DNA of 64,000 bases from SIRX01 sp965213905 (lineage in GTDB: Bacteria > Actinomycetota > Rubrobacteria > Rubrobacterales > Rubrobacteraceae), in the NCBI GenBank assembly GCA_965213905.1, contig OZ243922.1:1550001-1614000 (forward strand), written 5' to 3'. Under the pieces are notes generated by a model. It worked only from the letters and a program-made list of their open reading frames with translations. It made no database searches and was not told the DNA's origin. Positions within the stretch are counted from its first letter, which is position 1, and each line of letters opens with the position of its first letter. The translations under genes were made by a program, and so were the position numbers. Below, one piece after another: positions 24,245-33,027 of the stretch.

Positions 24245-25278
24245 AGTCCGAGGAATGCGGCCGGATTGTTCTTGAACAGCTCGGCCTCCCGCACGTACCG
24301 GTGGACCATCGGCAGAGAGCGGTGCCCCGTCTGGTCCATGATCCTCTTGTCCGAGACGCCAGCGGCAGAAGCTCCCGTGACCAGACCGGCCCGCAAGGAG
24401 TGCGCCGAGTAGCGCTTCCCGTCGAGCCCCGCCGTCTTGGCGCGTTTCCGGATCATCCTGGTTATAGCCTGCCCGGTGAGGCCGCCCTCCTTGCGGTTGC
24501 CGTGGCGGTCTATCTGACAGAAGAGCGGGCCTTCTTCCCGTCCCAGCGTCGAGAGCCAGGCCTTCAGGTTCCTAACCGGACACGTCTCTGGGTGGGAGCC
24601 GTAGGGAACGCCGACCCTCATGCCCTTGCCTTCCTGGTCCGTTTTGGAGCGTCTTATGAGGACCACGACGCCCTCCTCGACGAACGCGAGGTCCTCGACC
24701 AGCAGGGAGGACAGTTCGCTGCGGCGCAAACCACCGGCGAGCCCAAGAAGAAGCAGTGCCCGGTCCCTCTCGGCAGCCGGCCCTTTCTCGCGTTCCATAG
24801 GACCTAGCATCCTCCTCACGGTGCCTATTAATATAGGGTCCGCCCCTTCCTGGAGGCTGCCGTGGCGCCTGAGGATGCCCTTGAGTACGTCCTTGACGTG
24901 TTCGTGGACCGCCGGCGAATCGTAACCGGCTTCCTTATGAAGCTGCGAGATCGCCGCCAAGCGCCGGCGAATCGTCGATGCCTTGAGCAGCCGGCTCGCC
25001 GCCAGGTCCGTTATGTAGAGCGCCACGGTTTCGGGCGTCGCGGGCAAAGGAGAGAGCCCTCCCGCCTCGACCCGGCACCAGGTTGCGAAATCCCTGAGGT
25101 CAGAGTCGTAAGCGGAGAGCGTGTTCTCCGTGCGGACCGCCTCGAAATACTCGCGTGCCAGGCGCGCTGTCTCTTCAAGAGAGGCGGGTAAGGATCTCTC
25201 ATCCCCCTGGGTGTCCGTGGCACGGTCGGGAGTCGCGTCGATGCCCGGCAGAGACCTACGGTCTTCAGCTTGGGTCAC
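24241..25278 (-). CDS. Tyrosine recombinase/integrase, coupled to the STAND gene
   Basis: A 345-residue phage-integrase-family enzyme. The N-terminal SAM-like domain (RTENTLSAYDSDLRDFATWC) is followed by the catalytic domain with Arg in GLAGGLRRSEL, HSLRAG (H-x-x-R), the GH in QTGHRSLP and the nucleophile Tyr in VHRYVREAEL. All catalytic residues appear intact. It lies 14 bases behind the KAP gene and overlaps the STAND gene by four bases, so it is an internal gene of a defence-type operon rather than a stand-alone integrase. Confidence 0.88.
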   Translation of the reverse strand: MTQAEDRRSLPGIDATPDRATDTQGDERSLPASLEETARLAREYFEAVRTENTLSAYDSDLRDFATWCRVEAGGLSPLPATPETVALYITDLAASRLLKASTIRRRLAAISQLHKEAGYDSPAVHEHVKDVLKGILRRHGSLQEGADPILIGTVRRMLGPMEREKGPAAERDRALLLLGLAGGLRRSELSSLLVEDLAFVEEGVVVLIRRSKTDQEGKGMRVGVPYGSHPETCPVRNLKAWLSTLGREEGPLFCQIDRHGNRKEGGLTGQAITRMIRKRAKTAGLDGKRYSAHSLRAGLVTGASAAGVSDKRIMDQTGHRSLPMVHRYVREAELFKNNPAAFLGL

Positions 25279-25292
25279 GATCCCTACCTCCC

Positions 25293-27482
25293 CTAATCTT
25301 CTTGTCGTCGGCCGTGAGCGTATTCCTCCGCCAAGCTCAGCGCGGCCATTGTCTCTTCGTCGAATCCGTCATCTGACGCTCCCGAGCGTGCGGATCGGGA
25401 GAGCTGATCCACGCGGCGACGCGCGACATCTTCACCGAAGAGATTGCAGAGGGTGGACCATTCGAACTCCTCTTTAGCCCGGGAAACTAGATCCCCAGCG
25501 GTGATCGAGTGTACTTTCTTCCGGAGTTTTCGCACCGCGGCAACGAAGACCTCGTCCCTCTCCGCCAGCCGCCGCACGAGCTCGTTGCCTTTTTCCGGGT
25601 CGATCTTCTTGCCCAGGTAGAGCAACCGGACCAGGTCGCGCTCGTGGGCGAAATCCTGCGGGTTCGTGTGCTCCATCGCGGTAAGGAACTGTGCCTCAAG
25701 TAGAGAGCTTTCGTCCTCAGTGACGAGCTTGTGGCCCGCACCCTCGCGATGCCCAACCATCTCCACCAAGGCAGCCCGGGCGGAGAGCAATTCGATCCGA
25801 GGTGACATCATCTTAACCAGCGTCGACAATGCCGCCGGGTCTCCGATCTGGCGGAGCAGCCTCAATACTACCCTCTCCAGCTTTATATGCGCGCCGAAGT
25901 CCATAAAGCCCCGACTGTCCTCACGCAGACGGTGCATTTGGTTCAAGAGAACCGGTACGGCCTTCTCCACGTGCGCTGGTCGGTAATCATCCTCGTAATC
26001 CTCCAGACGCTCCAGTACATGCTCCAGCGTGTCGGGGGCCATCGCACCGAGCAGGCTACGCAGCTGCTCAGCGTCTCCGAAGGTCTCGAAGAGCTCCTGC
26101 ACCTCGCGGGCTGGCAACACGCCGTCCGGCAGTCTCTTTTCCAGGTAGAAGCCAAGAACCCGCCGGTGAGCCACTAGCCGCCCCTTGCTCCATCTCTTCT
26201 GCCAGTCGGAACCGTAGTGGCTGTTCTCCATCCACAGGCTCGCTGGAAAGAGCCTCTCGCGGGCCTCCCGGGTGACGTTATCCTTGTCGCCGCCCGAACT
26301 GACGAAGGTGGCTACCTTCGCTCCCGCCTCCTCAGCGCGTGGATCCGTGGATCGGTGAGTCAACCCAAGCTGATCTGACGGAGTCGTGAGCGCTTCGGCC
26401 GAACCTGCGAGCGCCGCATACGCCTCCGGCAGGAGCACACGGATGGCCTCCAGAGCAAGCACATCCTCCAGCGCGACCTCGTCGCCGACCACCTCGAGCG
26501 TAACCGGTAGGGCGTTGGCATATCGGCGCACGTCGCGGACTGAGCCGACGAGAGGCCGGATTACCGCGTGGAAGTGGTTCCAGAAACGCTCCTCGTCAAA
26601 AGGTCCGGTGTCGGTCGTGCTGATTACTCCATTGATAGCTTCGATGAGCTCCCTGGAGAGGTCGATGTCGTGCTCCTTGGGGACATCGTGGACCACCTGG
26701 ACTATCTTTTTCAGGTAGGCTTGGCCGTCCCCCTCGACCTCTTCCAAAGCTTCTTCCACCCGCCGGCGCTCGTACGCGAGAATGAAGACGAGGTTGGGCA
26801 GGTCGGCGTTGAGCCGGACGAGCCCCACAACGTCCCGGATCTCTTGGCGCCGCAGGCGGTCTATCTCGTCAAGCACAACTACCACCTTCTCGTCGAGCTC
26901 GGAAAGCGCCTGCTCCAGCTCACTCCTCTGCCCAAGCAAACTTGGCGGCCGTTCGGGACTGCGACGCGAGAGGAAGCGACCGAGCAGGCCTGTACTCTTC
27001 TCTGCCAGGCCAGCCCAGTAGCCGATGCCCGGTACCATTCGTAGGATGCCCAGGATGCCCCCGTACGCTTCGAGCGCCTCCCCGACCTTCTTGAGCCGCT
27101 CGCCTGGGCGCTCTAGGAGTTGTCCCCCGAGCTCCTCGAAGAGTACGCCGACGAGGTGCTCCGTTCCGGTGAAGAGCCAGGGGGTAAAGCGCAGCACCAC
27201 CACGCCTTCGTGGTCTTCCTCCAGTGCCTCTGCCAACATATTCAGCAAGGAGGTTTTCCCGGAGCCGTAGGGCCCCACCAATCCGAAGACTACCTCTTCC
27301 GCAGGCTGGACGACCGCGATCTGGCGAGCCAGTGCCTCGGCGAAAGGCACCCTGCCGAGCGTGTCCTCATCGCGTGACCGCACCGCACGATCGCCGCGCG
27401 GAGAAAGGTTGGCAGCGTCGGACTCGGGACTCGTGGATGATGCCTGCGCCGGGCATACATCCTGACCATTATCGGCTTTCAA
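25293..27482 (-). CDS. KAP-family P-loop NTPase
   Basis: A 729-residue NTPase of the KAP family: Walker A FGLVGPYGSGKTSLL (66–80), the family motif RFTPWLFTGTEHLV with its tryptophan, and Walker B KVVVVLDEIDRL (199–210). After the ATPase (to about 400) come helical repeats and a charged C-terminus. KAP NTPases are often membrane-associated and occur in phage-defence settings. A hydrophobic stretch (YGGILGILRMVPGIGYWAGLAE) between the Walker motifs may contact the membrane. It is 27 bases behind the three-span membrane protein gene, a likely partner. Confidence 0.85.
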   Translation of the reverse strand: MKADNGQDVCPAQASSTSPESDAANLSPRGDRAVRSRDEDTLGRVPFAEALARQIAVVQPAEEVVFGLVGPYGSGKTSLLNMLAEALEEDHEGVVVLRFTPWLFTGTEHLVGVLFEELGGQLLERPGERLKKVGEALEAYGGILGILRMVPGIGYWAGLAEKSTGLLGRFLSRRSPERPPSLLGQRSELEQALSELDEKVVVVLDEIDRLRRQEIRDVVGLVRLNADLPNLVFILAYERRRVEEALEEVEGDGQAYLKKIVQVVHDVPKEHDIDLSRELIEAINGVISTTDTGPFDEERFWNHFHAVIRPLVGSVRDVRRYANALPVTLEVVGDEVALEDVLALEAIRVLLPEAYAALAGSAEALTTPSDQLGLTHRSTDPRAEEAGAKVATFVSSGGDKDNVTREARERLFPASLWMENSHYGSDWQKRWSKGRLVAHRRVLGFYLEKRLPDGVLPAREVQELFETFGDAEQLRSLLGAMAPDTLEHVLERLEDYEDDYRPAHVEKAVPVLLNQMHRLREDSRGFMDFGAHIKLERVVLRLLRQIGDPAALSTLVKMMSPRIELLSARAALVEMVGHREGAGHKLVTEDESSLLEAQFLTAMEHTNPQDFAHERDLVRLLYLGKKIDPEKGNELVRRLAERDEVFVAAVRKLRKKVHSITAGDLVSRAKEEFEWSTLCNLFGEDVARRRVDQLSRSARSGASDDGFDEETMAALSLAEEYAHGRRQED

Positions 27483-27509
27483 CTGAATACGCCTCCTGCA
27501 GCATAGCTC

Positions 27510-28373
27510 TCATAGCCCACCACCGCTTCCTACCGAAGATACCAACCCGCCAAGTTGGGTCAGTACCTGTGCGAGTGCCTCTGCGAGCGAACCAGCGAAG
27601 GGAGCAATCACCGGCACGGCGGCCATAGTGAGGAGCAAAGCCAGCGCTACCCCGAACCACCACTGTGCGGCTCTCAAAAAGCCAGCCTTGATTCTGTTAA
27701 TCAATCGCAGCTCCACGTAAGTCAGGAACGCTTCGCGGATTAGGCGGCGGAACCTGGGTACTGGGGCGTAATTCTGTAACTCAAAAGGCAACGTGGCGCT
27801 GAACGGCTGGTGCGAGACGACCCCGGCCGCCTGTACTGCGCGCAAGAGGCTCATGATCAGGGCGAAGAAACCGAAGAGGTACAGTCCTATAAACGCCGCG
27901 CGCACCGCTGTTCCCGAAGGCAAAATACTGTCTATGTTGTCCCTGGCGAGCAGACCACTCACCCCGATTATGAGCGTTGTGGTAAGGCCACCGGCACCCA
28001 AAAGCACGTTCGCTCGCCCTTCAACGCTCGCCCGGGTGTTTTCCTCTCGCTCCATCAGTTCTCTGGAGTGCTCATAGATCTCCTTCAGGCGTTCAGCGGT
28101 CCCCGTCGTAATATGCTCCTCGACAGCTTCCCGGTTAAAAGGGATATCTTCGGGTTCATCATAAATCACAGGGCCGGCCATAAGCGTGTAGACAAACTCT
28201 ATCGGCCGGATGCGCAGAACGGGACGAACTCGATGCCTGACCCAATTTGAGAGGTTACCCAAAATTTCATTGCCATCCCAACGTCGGGGACACGCGTCGT
28301 AAGGAAAATAGGGTTCCTTAAAGCCTTTCTCTAAAAGTTCATCATTTTCTTTCCGCTTCTCGATGTCGCACAT
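27510..28373 (-). CDS. Membrane protein with helical hairpin and three spans
   Basis: A 287-residue protein. Residues 1–125 are soluble; a helical stretch ERLKEIYEHSRELMEREENTRASVEGRAN leads straight into a first span (GGLTTTLIIGVSGLL), a second (AAFIGLYLFGFFALIMSLL) and a third near the C-terminus (FGVALALLLTMAAVPVIAPF). The coiled-helix-then-span layout is like SLATT or other two-to-three-span effectors of conflict systems. Its ATG shares one base with the stop of the ATP-grasp gene (TGATG), so the two are coupled. It could be an effector, an exporter or an immunity protein. Confidence 0.65.
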   Translation of the reverse strand: MCDIEKRKENDELLEKGFKEPYFPYDACPRRWDGNEILGNLSNWVRHRVRPVLRIRPIEFVYTLMAGPVIYDEPEDIPFNREAVEEHITTGTAERLKEIYEHSRELMEREENTRASVEGRANVLLGAGGLTTTLIIGVSGLLARDNIDSILPSGTAVRAAFIGLYLFGFFALIMSLLRAVQAAGVVSHQPFSATLPFELQNYAPVPRFRRLIREAFLTYVELRLINRIKAGFLRAAQWWFGVALALLLTMAAVPVIAPFAGSLAEALAQVLTQLGGLVSSVGSGGGL

Positions 28374-29353
28374 CAGCTCGACCCTCCGGCTTCGCCCATC
28401 AGTAGCCGTACCAGCGAGTCGGTTATCGGGAGACCGGTAAGCAGCTCAACCCACAGCCACTGGCCGTTAGGATTGATCTCCAGGAATACATACCTGCCCT
28501 CGGGGGTACGTATTAGGTCTATAGCACCGAAGTTCAGTCCCATCTGTCTGACAAGCCCGACGCAGCGCTCGGCTATCGGCGCTGGAAGGTTGTGCCGCAG
28601 GTGCGGGATGTCAGATGCCGCCGTCCTACGCCAATCGTGCTGGGCCCCGGGCACCTCCTGTGAATGGATCTCAGCAGCAAACACCTCCTTACCTACCACG
28701 GTGACGCGGATCTCCACGTCCTTGGCTATGTACTCTTGCAACAAGCACGGGCACAGCGCCACGGTCTCCATACCGTCCCTCACGTCCGCCTCACGCACCG
28801 GGTTGGCGAAAATTACCTCCTCGTACTCGTCCGTCTCTCGTACCACTCCGTACCTTAGGGGCTTTATTACCGCGGCTCCGTCTAACCCTTGTACGAACTC
28901 CTTGGCCCTTTTGGGGTCGTTGGTTATGAGGGTGCGCGGCACCCCGAACCCTAGCTTGGCAGCGATCATGAGCTGTGCGGGCTTGTAGCTAGCGGCTTCC
29001 GGGGCGTCGGGGTGACTTACCCACGTGCAATCCAACACGCGCCAGAGTCCGAGTAATGCTTCCTCGGATTCCTCGGCGGCGAAGCGGTAATCGTCGGGAT
29101 CCTGTATCTCCTCGGTGGGCTCCGGCTGTACGGGTCTGCGGTACCAGACGCTCCGGATTTCCTCGAGAGATACGGTGGCTCTGCCCGCCTCTATGCCTCC
29201 CTCAATCCCGCCCGGATTCATCCGGAGCACAAGGCCAGCTCGGGTCGGTACCTCTTCAGTATTGAACCTGACGGCTTCCGCGCCCCGAGCCATAAGCTCT
29301 AGAAGAACGTGGTCGGCCGTTGGGTCGAAACGGTTCGTGACTACAAGTATCAG
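28373..29353 (-). CDS. MvdD/TgmB-type ATP-grasp graspetide ligase, probable CTG start
   Basis: The enzyme would form ester or amide cross-links in the core peptides of the upstream precursor. The first ATG (29293) would remove the start of the fold; the frame upstream adds ILVVTNRFDPTADHVLLEL, a typical N-terminus of this family, and contains no ATG, GTG or TTG before a stop. CTG 29353 overlaps the precursor's TGA (CTGA) and has GGAG six bases before it. Other features are AVIKPLRYG, CPCLLQEYI and the metal/ATP site FGAIDLIRTPEGRYVFLEINPNGQWLW. At 326 residues it has the usual length. Confidence 0.82.
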   Translation of the reverse strand: MILVVTNRFDPTADHVLLELMARGAEAVRFNTEEVPTRAGLVLRMNPGGIEGGIEAGRATVSLEEIRSVWYRRPVQPEPTEEIQDPDDYRFAAEESEEALLGLWRVLDCTWVSHPDAPEAASYKPAQLMIAAKLGFGVPRTLITNDPKRAKEFVQGLDGAAVIKPLRYGVVRETDEYEEVIFANPVREADVRDGMETVALCPCLLQEYIAKDVEIRVTVVGKEVFAAEIHSQEVPGAQHDWRRTAASDIPHLRHNLPAPIAERCVGLVRQMGLNFGAIDLIRTPEGRYVFLEINPNGQWLWVELLTGLPITDSLVRLLMGEAGGSS

Positions 29354-29892
29354 CGCCCGCTCCTGCGAGGGCGAGGTTCGTCCGTACCCTCGTCATCGAC
29401 AAACGTGACGGACTCTTCGGGAACCCACCGTCGCATCTGCCCGCGCCGAGGTCTCGCTGGATCTGTGGGATCGGCCTTGACGCTGGTCTTGGTTTCACCG
29501 ATGGCGGACCGCTCAGCCGTCGCTGGCGTTGCCTCATCAGCGATAGCCGCGGCATTGCGTCTCGGCCTAGACGGGTCGGTCGGGTCGGATGGGATCCGGG
29601 TCTCAGTTTCTCCAAGAGCCGCCCGCTTGATCTTCGCGTGAGAAGCTGTGCCTGCGGCGTCGCTGATACTACGCCGCGGCCTGGACTGATCCGTACTCTC
29701 CGTCCGTACCTTGGTTATCGTCTCCTCGAGCGCCACCCCGCGAGCCCGGATCAGCGGAACCTCGCTGGCTCCGTCCTGCACCACCCAAAGCTCCCGAGCT
29801 TCGTCGTACCGTCCTGGCCGCTCTGCCATGGAAACCCGCTCGGCATAAGTTAGTGCTAGTGGCCTTACACCACCTGTTCTGATGTCAGCCAT
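29350..29892 (-). CDS. Graspetide-type precursor with four core repeats
   Basis: A 180-residue precursor starting at ATG 29892 behind AGGGAGG. The leader holds RTGGVRPLALTYAERVS. Four 20-residue repeats follow at 55–74, 93–112, 131–150 and 158–177: LEETITKVRTE, LGETETRIPSDPTD, IGETKTSVKADPTD and PEESVTFVDDEGTD, each closing in RPRR. Thr/Ser and Lys on one side and Asp/Glu on the other are the residues joined in graspetides, and TRIPSD recalls the microviridin motif TxKxPSD. RPRR is a likely protease site that would free each core. Composition is disordered and the protein has no other known family. Confidence 0.8.
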   Translation of the reverse strand: MADIRTGGVRPLALTYAERVSMAERPGRYDEARELWVVQDGASEVPLIRARGVALEETITKVRTESTDQSRPRRSISDAAGTASHAKIKRAALGETETRIPSDPTDPSRPRRNAAAIADEATPATAERSAIGETKTSVKADPTDPARPRRGQMRRWVPEESVTFVDDEGTDEPRPRRSGR

Positions 29893-29923
29893 TCCATCCT
29901 CCCTAAGTGAGCTCTATACTCTG

Positions 29924-29963
29924 GCGCCTCATAACTATATTTTATGGGGCGCTAGAAATGCAA
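29924..29963 (-). promoter_or_regulatory. Promoter and palindrome of the graspetide operon
   Basis: On the minus strand TTGCAT (29963–29958) and TATAGT (29939–29934) are 18 bases apart. The -10 lies within an inverted repeat: GCGCCTCATAA (29924–29934) and TTATGGGGCGC (29942–29952) pair at 10 of 11 positions. A repressor bound here would block the whole operon. The HxlR gene upstream is a possible regulator. Confidence 0.5.
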
Positions 29964-30121
29964 GGTATGCAGCCCGGCATCGCGGCTAGAAAGTTTTTAC
30001 TCGGCCCAGCGACGGAGCCGCTGTCACCAGGGTCAAATCAGCTCACATCTCGACACCGTGGCACCAAGCGTCGACGACTCCGTAGCTGGCTAGAAGCCTC
30101 GCATAGGTGTCCCGAGTGCCG

Positions 30122-30796
30122 CTACACTCCGGCGGTTAGTGCTGCTGGCTTGGGCAAGGGAAAAAGAGTAAGGAAGCGTTCAACCGCCGACTCGTCACCT
30201 TCGATCCTTATCACTCCTGATCGTACTGCCTCCTCCAGCGCGATAGGCCCGTATACCGACCCGGCTAGCGCGTTGGAGTCAGTCTCGATAATGGCGTCGG
30301 GCTGGTCGGCGCTTCCGCGTACAACGTCCAATCTACCTTCATCCACTACGGCCCGAAAAACGTTTTCGCCGAATCTAAGCTCGTAAGTAGCTCTAATGTC
30401 TTGCGCCCGGTGCGGGTCGAACATCGTGCGGAAGGACAGGATGAGGGAATCTACACCTATAGCGGCATCGTAGGGCTTTGAAGGGGAGCGAGCGCCCCAA
30501 CGACCGAGTTGTACGAGAACCGGTTCCAACTCTTTTCCCCACTCGGTCAGCTCGTAGACCTTCGAGGCTGCAGGCGGAGGCAACTTTCTACGCTGCACCA
30601 CACCTACACTCTCAAGCTCACGCAGGCGCTGGGCGAGTACGTTAGGACTAACACCTGGCAGTCCCTCTCGAAGATCAGTAAAACGCTTCGGTCCCAGCAT
30701 CAACTCGCGGACTGTCAAGAGCGCCCAACGCTCGCCTACGAGATCCAGGGCGTGTGCTGCAGCACACCCATCATCGTATGTGCGCCTCTTAGCCAT
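30122..30796 (-). CDS. HxlR-type transcriptional regulator with SCP2-like tail
   Basis: A 224-residue protein. Residues 1–100 are an HxlR winged helix: LDLVGERWALLTVRELMLGPKRF, DLREGLPGVSPNVLAQRLRELES and the wing region. The rest (ATYELRFGENVFRAVVDEGRLDVV ... DAIIETDSNALAGSVYGP) is an SCP2/sterol-carrier-like domain, a known fusion in actinobacteria that may sense a hydrophobic ligand. It ends about 230 bases before the graspetide precursor on the same strand, and its start faces a divergent gene at 30930. Confidence 0.8.
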   Translation of the reverse strand: MAKRRTYDDGCAAAHALDLVGERWALLTVRELMLGPKRFTDLREGLPGVSPNVLAQRLRELESVGVVQRRKLPPPAASKVYELTEWGKELEPVLVQLGRWGARSPSKPYDAAIGVDSLILSFRTMFDPHRAQDIRATYELRFGENVFRAVVDEGRLDVVRGSADQPDAIIETDSNALAGSVYGPIALEEAVRSGVIRIEGDESAVERFLTLFPLPKPAALTAGV

Positions 30797-30929
30797 AATC
30801 AGGATTTTACCACCAGAAAATCTAAATCCGGACTTTTAACTAAGGTTTCACAATTTACTAGTTGTTTTTTAGGATTGTCTCTGTATGCTCCGCTTGGATG
30901 GCCACAAGCCGACGGAAAGAGAAGCAGTT

Positions 30930-31394
30930 ATGACAGAAGACAACACTACCAGCGGGGCTCAGGCTTATTCGCAGCCACCGGAGCCGAGCCCTGATCTCAA
31001 GCGTTTGGACAGGTTAGTGGGTACGTGGGAGACGTCCGGGGGAGCTCCAGGGCAGGTTTCCTTCGAGTGGATGGAGGGCGGCTACTTCCTGATCCAGCAC
31101 GTCGATCTCGAGCAGTACGGGCAGAAGATCAAGGGTATGGAGATCATCGGTCACGAAAGGCCATTCGGAGAGGAGCCCAGCGAAGACATAAAGTCCCGCT
31201 TCTACGACAACATGGGTGACACCCTCGACTACATCTACGAGCTTGAGGACGACACGCTAACGATCTGGGGTGGAGAGAAAGGTTCTCCGGCGTACTTCAA
31301 GGGCACCTTCAGCGACGACGGTAACACTATGTCCGGGGAGTGGGTGTATCCGGGCGGCGGTGGCTATAAGTCGACCATGACTAGGGCCGAGTAA
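30930..31394 (+). CDS. DUF1579-like protein
   Basis: A 154-residue protein. ATG 30930 (MTEDNTTSGAQ) is preferred over an ATG 45 bases upstream that has no ribosome site. The sequence LKRLDRLVGTWETSGG, FEWMEGGYFLIQHVD and the repeated beta strands to the C-terminus fit the small lipocalin-like DUF1579 family, which has no defined reaction. It is divergent from the HxlR gene and could be a target of it. Confidence 0.65.
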   Translation: MTEDNTTSGAQAYSQPPEPSPDLKRLDRLVGTWETSGGAPGQVSFEWMEGGYFLIQHVDLEQYGQKIKGMEIIGHERPFGEEPSEDIKSRFYDNMGDTLDYIYELEDDTLTIWGGEKGSPAYFKGTFSDDGNTMSGEWVYPGGGGYKSTMTRAE

Positions 31395-31490
31395 CCACAT
31401 CCCTAATCGGATTGCATCTGAACAGAGCTTCGGTGTAGCGTGCGGCGCGCAAGTGACGTCAAGGAATTATAAGGAGGAGGAAGGATCGAG

Positions 31491-32036
31491 ATGAGGGACA
31501 TGACTGAGACCACGCGAGTTGGCTGCATGTGCGGTCGTGTACAACTCGAAGTGGAGCGCGCGCCGATTGTCAGTGCTGAATGTTGCTGCAATAGCTGCCG
31601 CGAGGCGGGCGCCCGATTGCAGACTCTACCCGATGCTCCGCCGGTTCTCGACACAAAAGGCGCGACGCGCTTCGTCCTCTACCGCAAGGATCGTGTCTAC
31701 TTCTTAAAGGGCGCAGATTTGCTCAAGGAATTCAGGCTTACGCCGGATGCAAAGACCCGCAGAGTTGTCGCTACCTGTTGCAACACGCCGGTCTTCCTAG
31801 AGTTCAAGGGTGGTCACTGGCTCAGCCTTTATGGCGGAGTCTGGCCTGAAGAAACGCTGCCTCCCCTTGAAATACGGACGATGACGGCTGACCTGCCGGA
31901 CGCTTCGGTACTCCCCGACGATGTTCCAAATGCCAAGAGTCAGACGCTACCGTTCTTTATCAAGCTGATGGGCGCGTGGATCGCGATGGGGTTCCGTAGC
32001 CCGAAGGTGCCCGTGAAAGGAGAACTCCATGTCTGA
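31491..32036 (+). CDS. GFA/CENP-V-like zinc protein
   Basis: A 181-residue protein behind AAGGAGGAGG. The family cysteines are present: GCMCGRVQL, CCCNSCREAG and a later ATCCNTPVF. This is the glutathione-dependent formaldehyde-activating enzyme (GFA/Mss4-like) fold, of which many bacterial members have unknown substrates. The C-terminal 50 residues are specific to this subgroup (DUF6151-like). Its last seven bases overlap the transglutaminase-like gene. Confidence 0.7.
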   Translation: MRDMTETTRVGCMCGRVQLEVERAPIVSAECCCNSCREAGARLQTLPDAPPVLDTKGATRFVLYRKDRVYFLKGADLLKEFRLTPDAKTRRVVATCCNTPVFLEFKGGHWLSLYGGVWPEETLPPLEIRTMTADLPDASVLPDDVPNAKSQTLPFFIKLMGAWIAMGFRSPKVPVKGELHV

Positions 32037-33027
32037 GGCAGACGATACAATCATGATCAAGAATATTACTTCGCCGGGCGGTAGCAAGCGTTACGCGCAA
32101 CATAGCCCCATAACTGATCCAGGAACAGCGTCAGAACGTTTGGCGGACCTGCCCACAGACATCGACGCCCTCAGGCAGGTCGCACGGGGGCTGGTAATCC
32201 ACTACCGGGCCGAAGATCCTTCCGCTCATGGCATACTGGAGAGCCGGCTTCCAGAGATAGACACTCGCTATGCCGAGAAGATACTCGAACGCCTCTTCGA
32301 CCTGGACGGACGGCCATTGACTGAGGAGAGGCCGCCGAAGAAGCGTATTCTCGGTTGCTGTCGGGACTTCACCGTTCTCTTCTTGACGATGGCGCGACAT
32401 ATGGGCATCTCCGCCCGAGCACGGGTGGGCTTCGCGACGTACTTCCTCCCGGACTTCAATCTGGACCATGAGATAGCCGAGGTGTGGGATTCCTCTGAGG
32501 GACGCTGGCGACTGGTGGATGTCCAACTGGGTGACGAGCACGTCGATGAAACGGATGGCGCGACCTTCGATCCCCTCGACGTACCGCGAGATCGCTTTCT
32601 GGTGGCAGGAGCCGCTTGGAAGGCTTGCCGTGCAGGCGAGGCGGATCCTGAGAAGTTCTTGGTCTCCCCGGATCTCGATGTCGAAATGACCCGGGGCTGG
32701 CCGTATCTCCGGCACAACCTGATCCACGACCTCGCCGCACTCAACAAGCAAGAGATGATTCTGTGGGATTACTGGGGCCTCGCCAATCGGGAGCGACTTA
32801 CCGAGGAGGAACTGGCACTGGTCGACCGGGTGGCGCAGGCGACTATCTCTGGCGACGCTTCCTTCCCGGAAGTGCGCGCCCTCTACGAAGGAGAGCCGGA
32901 ACTTCGAGTGCCGCCGACGGTGACTAGCTACAGTCCGGCGTACCAGGAATCTCTACAGGTAAAGCTCGACACCCCAGTGCCACCAACAAGAAAGGAAGAT
33001 GCATCATGGATTGGAAACTCGAAGTAG
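32029..33027 (+). CDS. Transglutaminase-like cysteine protease-fold protein
   Basis: A 332-residue protein starting at ATG 32029 with GGAGAA upstream. The catalytic triad of the transglutaminase-like fold can be placed as Cys109 in GCCRDFTVL, His near 146 in NLDHEIAEVW and Asp near 163 in RLVDVQLGD. The downstream part (TRGWPYLRHNLIHDLAALNKQEMILWDYWG) is a conserved helical addition. Reaction unknown; proteolysis or amide transfer is possible. The last 22 bases overlap the VOC fragment. Confidence 0.75.
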   Translation: MSEADDTIMIKNITSPGGSKRYAQHSPITDPGTASERLADLPTDIDALRQVARGLVIHYRAEDPSAHGILESRLPEIDTRYAEKILERLFDLDGRPLTEERPPKKRILGCCRDFTVLFLTMARHMGISARARVGFATYFLPDFNLDHEIAEVWDSSEGRWRLVDVQLGDEHVDETDGATFDPLDVPRDRFLVAGAAWKACRAGEADPEKFLVSPDLDVEMTRGWPYLRHNLIHDLAALNKQEMILWDYWGLANRERLTEEELALVDRVAQATISGDASFPEVRALYEGEPELRVPPTVTSYSPAYQESLQVKLDTPVPPTRKEDASWIGNSK

